A DNA stretch of 64,000 nt from Certhia americana. Its lineage: Eukaryota; Chordata; Aves; Passeriformes; Certhiidae. The position numbers and the translations under genes were made by a program. Below the pieces are notes generated by a model, which made no database searches, had not been told where the DNA came from, and saw only the letters and a list, made by a program, of their open reading frames with translations. The stretch lies in contig CM031870.1 of NCBI GenBank assembly GCA_018697195.1, positions 6,252,819-6,316,818 of the forward strand. Direction: 5' to 3'. Positions within the stretch are counted from its first letter, which is position 1. Every line of letters begins with the position of its first letter. Below are positions 62,601-64,000 of this stretch, piece by piece.

Positions 62601-64000
62601 TCTTATGGTCTCTAGCCAAGAAAGGCCCCTGTTTATTACAACTGTTGCAGCTAGGAATAAACACATGGGTCTTAGGCCAAAAAACATTAAATAAATCCTT
62701 ACCCTGTCATGGTTATATATACTGTTTTATACATTTCATATCCTCACAGATGTAAGAATAATCCCATACGCATCTATACCAAATAAAAAGCTTTTGGCAT
62801 TTTCTTACCATAATTGAAGTGTACTTTCAATTTAAAAAGCAGATCCTCACCTTAATTGCCTTTCCTCTGCTGTATTTCTCTTTATAGTCTTATAGAAAGA
62901 AAAACTGTCTCTAAGTACAAGAAGATGTTAAGCAAGAGGGAGTCAAAGTTAAAACTTGGCAAGAGGTAAAACAAAGAATTTTTCCAAGGAAATGGAGGAG
63001 ACAGGTCAAATTAATTCCTTATGTAACTCCATTTACCTCAATACAGTTACAGGAAGGATGAATTTGGTACCTTATATCTCTGTGGTAAGAAAAAGATTTC
63101 TGTGATCTCAAATCAGCACAGTATAAAATAATAATTTTTAAGAAACAGAATTGTAATTTAAGTCTGGTAGAACTGCCCTTGTTATTTTTAGTCTATTAAT
63201 ATGATTGTAAAAGAACAGTGGGTCTGCAGAACAACAAAAAAAGGTCTTCATAAAAAGATTAGTACATCATGATGATTTGTAGCTTACATCCTTTGTAACG
63301 TTCTTTTGTGGGAAAGAGGAATTCATGACAGACTGCTAAAATGGGCAGGGACAGCTTCTCTTCTTGTGAGTTCCAGAAGCTTTTCTCAAGTTTGCTGCAT
63401 TGCAAATTCAGCTTTTTCCCTCCAATCTCATCCTTCTCCTCTGACCACCCCTAACTCAAATTCTCCTTTCCCTCAAGATTGTTCAGGTTCCACTGTGTGT
63501 GCAGGGGTCTCTGTGGCTTCTCTTTACTGGTGAGTTTTTTAGATTTTTCTCCTCAGGCAGAAATACTCAGCTCCTTGGGACAGAGAAAGGGGAGATGTTT
63601 GGTTTCCACCATAATTTCTTTTTAGATTTTAAATTTCAATATATTTAAATTTGAGATGCTTTAAAATAATGCAAATTGACTGTGAGAGCCCAGCCTTCAC
63701 ATGCCAATCTGTAGTACTAAAGTGTAGCTGTACCCATAAATTATTTCCATTTTAACCTTATTATGAAACATCATCTTTGCCTCTCCACCCCACTGGCATA
63801 TTCAGGAAATAGTTTTAATATCAGTGTTAAGATCTTTTAATAATGTAACATTAAAGCATTCATATAGTGTATTAGTGCAATGAAATTTAAGTCAACAGTC
63901 TGTCTTTTTTATCCTTACCAACTTGCAACTATCAGTTTTAATACAGAGGAAAGTGTCTGTGTATACAAGCATATAAAAGATGTGAAAATACAAAGGCATT
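56641..64000. other. Intergenic DNA upstream of CYTH3
   Basis: 7.4 kb with no supportable gene. It contains TTCC microsatellites (57161-57186, and a shorter one near 57849) and a 9-bp perfect hairpin at 58849-58870. A strong donor-like GTAAGC at 57131 suggests possible divergent noncoding transcription from the island. The open frames are short and resemble no family I know. Confidence 0.7.
57161..57186. repeat. (TTCC)n microsatellite
   Basis: About 6.5 TTCC units. Confidence 0.95.

Noticed and set aside
1..64000. CRISPR arrays, operons, prokaryotic mobile elements
   Set aside because: No spaced direct repeats or bacterial-type genes. The gene structure is plainly vertebrate, with spliced exons.

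Overview
The window is vertebrate nuclear DNA and is almost certainly from a bird. The evidence is two fragments of the avian CR1 LINE family, a solo LTR in an intron, introns that are compact by vertebrate standards, and the USP42-CYTH3 tail-to-tail gene pair that is conserved in amniotes. No prokaryotic features, CRISPR arrays or operons are present. Base composition is AT-rich apart from one CpG island near 56 kb.

Layout. (1) 1-5.2 kb, + strand: the 3' end of USP42, a nuclear deubiquitinase. Only the Lys/Arg/Ser-rich C-terminal tail lies in the window, in three coding exons, followed by the 3'UTR. (2) 5.2-6.26 kb: a short spacer between two converging genes, with no gene seen. (3) 6.26-56.3 kb, - strand: the complete CYTH3 (cytohesin-3/GRP1) gene. 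It has a 3'UTR of about 3.4 kb, 13 coding exons that join in frame into a 398-residue protein (coiled coil, Sec7 ARF-exchange domain, PH domain, polybasic tail), a 25.6-kb first intron, and a CpG-island promoter. A 3-nt microexon (GAG) with good splice sites lies in intron 9 and would switch the PH domain from the diglycine to the triglycine form. (4) 56.4-64 kb: intergenic DNA upstream of CYTH3, with no gene that can be supported.

Accessory features. A 760-bp solo LTR with a 6-bp target duplication sits in intron 1. A CR1 fragment lies in intron 1 and another in a USP42 intron. There is a 125-130 bp tandem duplication whose copies differ mainly by 1-bp indels, and several A-rich or AT microsatellites. 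One of these borders a 322-bp assembly gap at 13519-13840. Hairpins occur in the CYTH3 3'UTR and introns.

How the genes act: CYTH3 loads GTP on ARF GTPases at PIP3-containing membranes, and USP42 removes ubiquitin in the nucleus. They are neighbours by conserved synteny, not by a shared pathway. I found no wholly new system. The most informative items are the microexon, the solo LTR and the 3'UTR hairpin.
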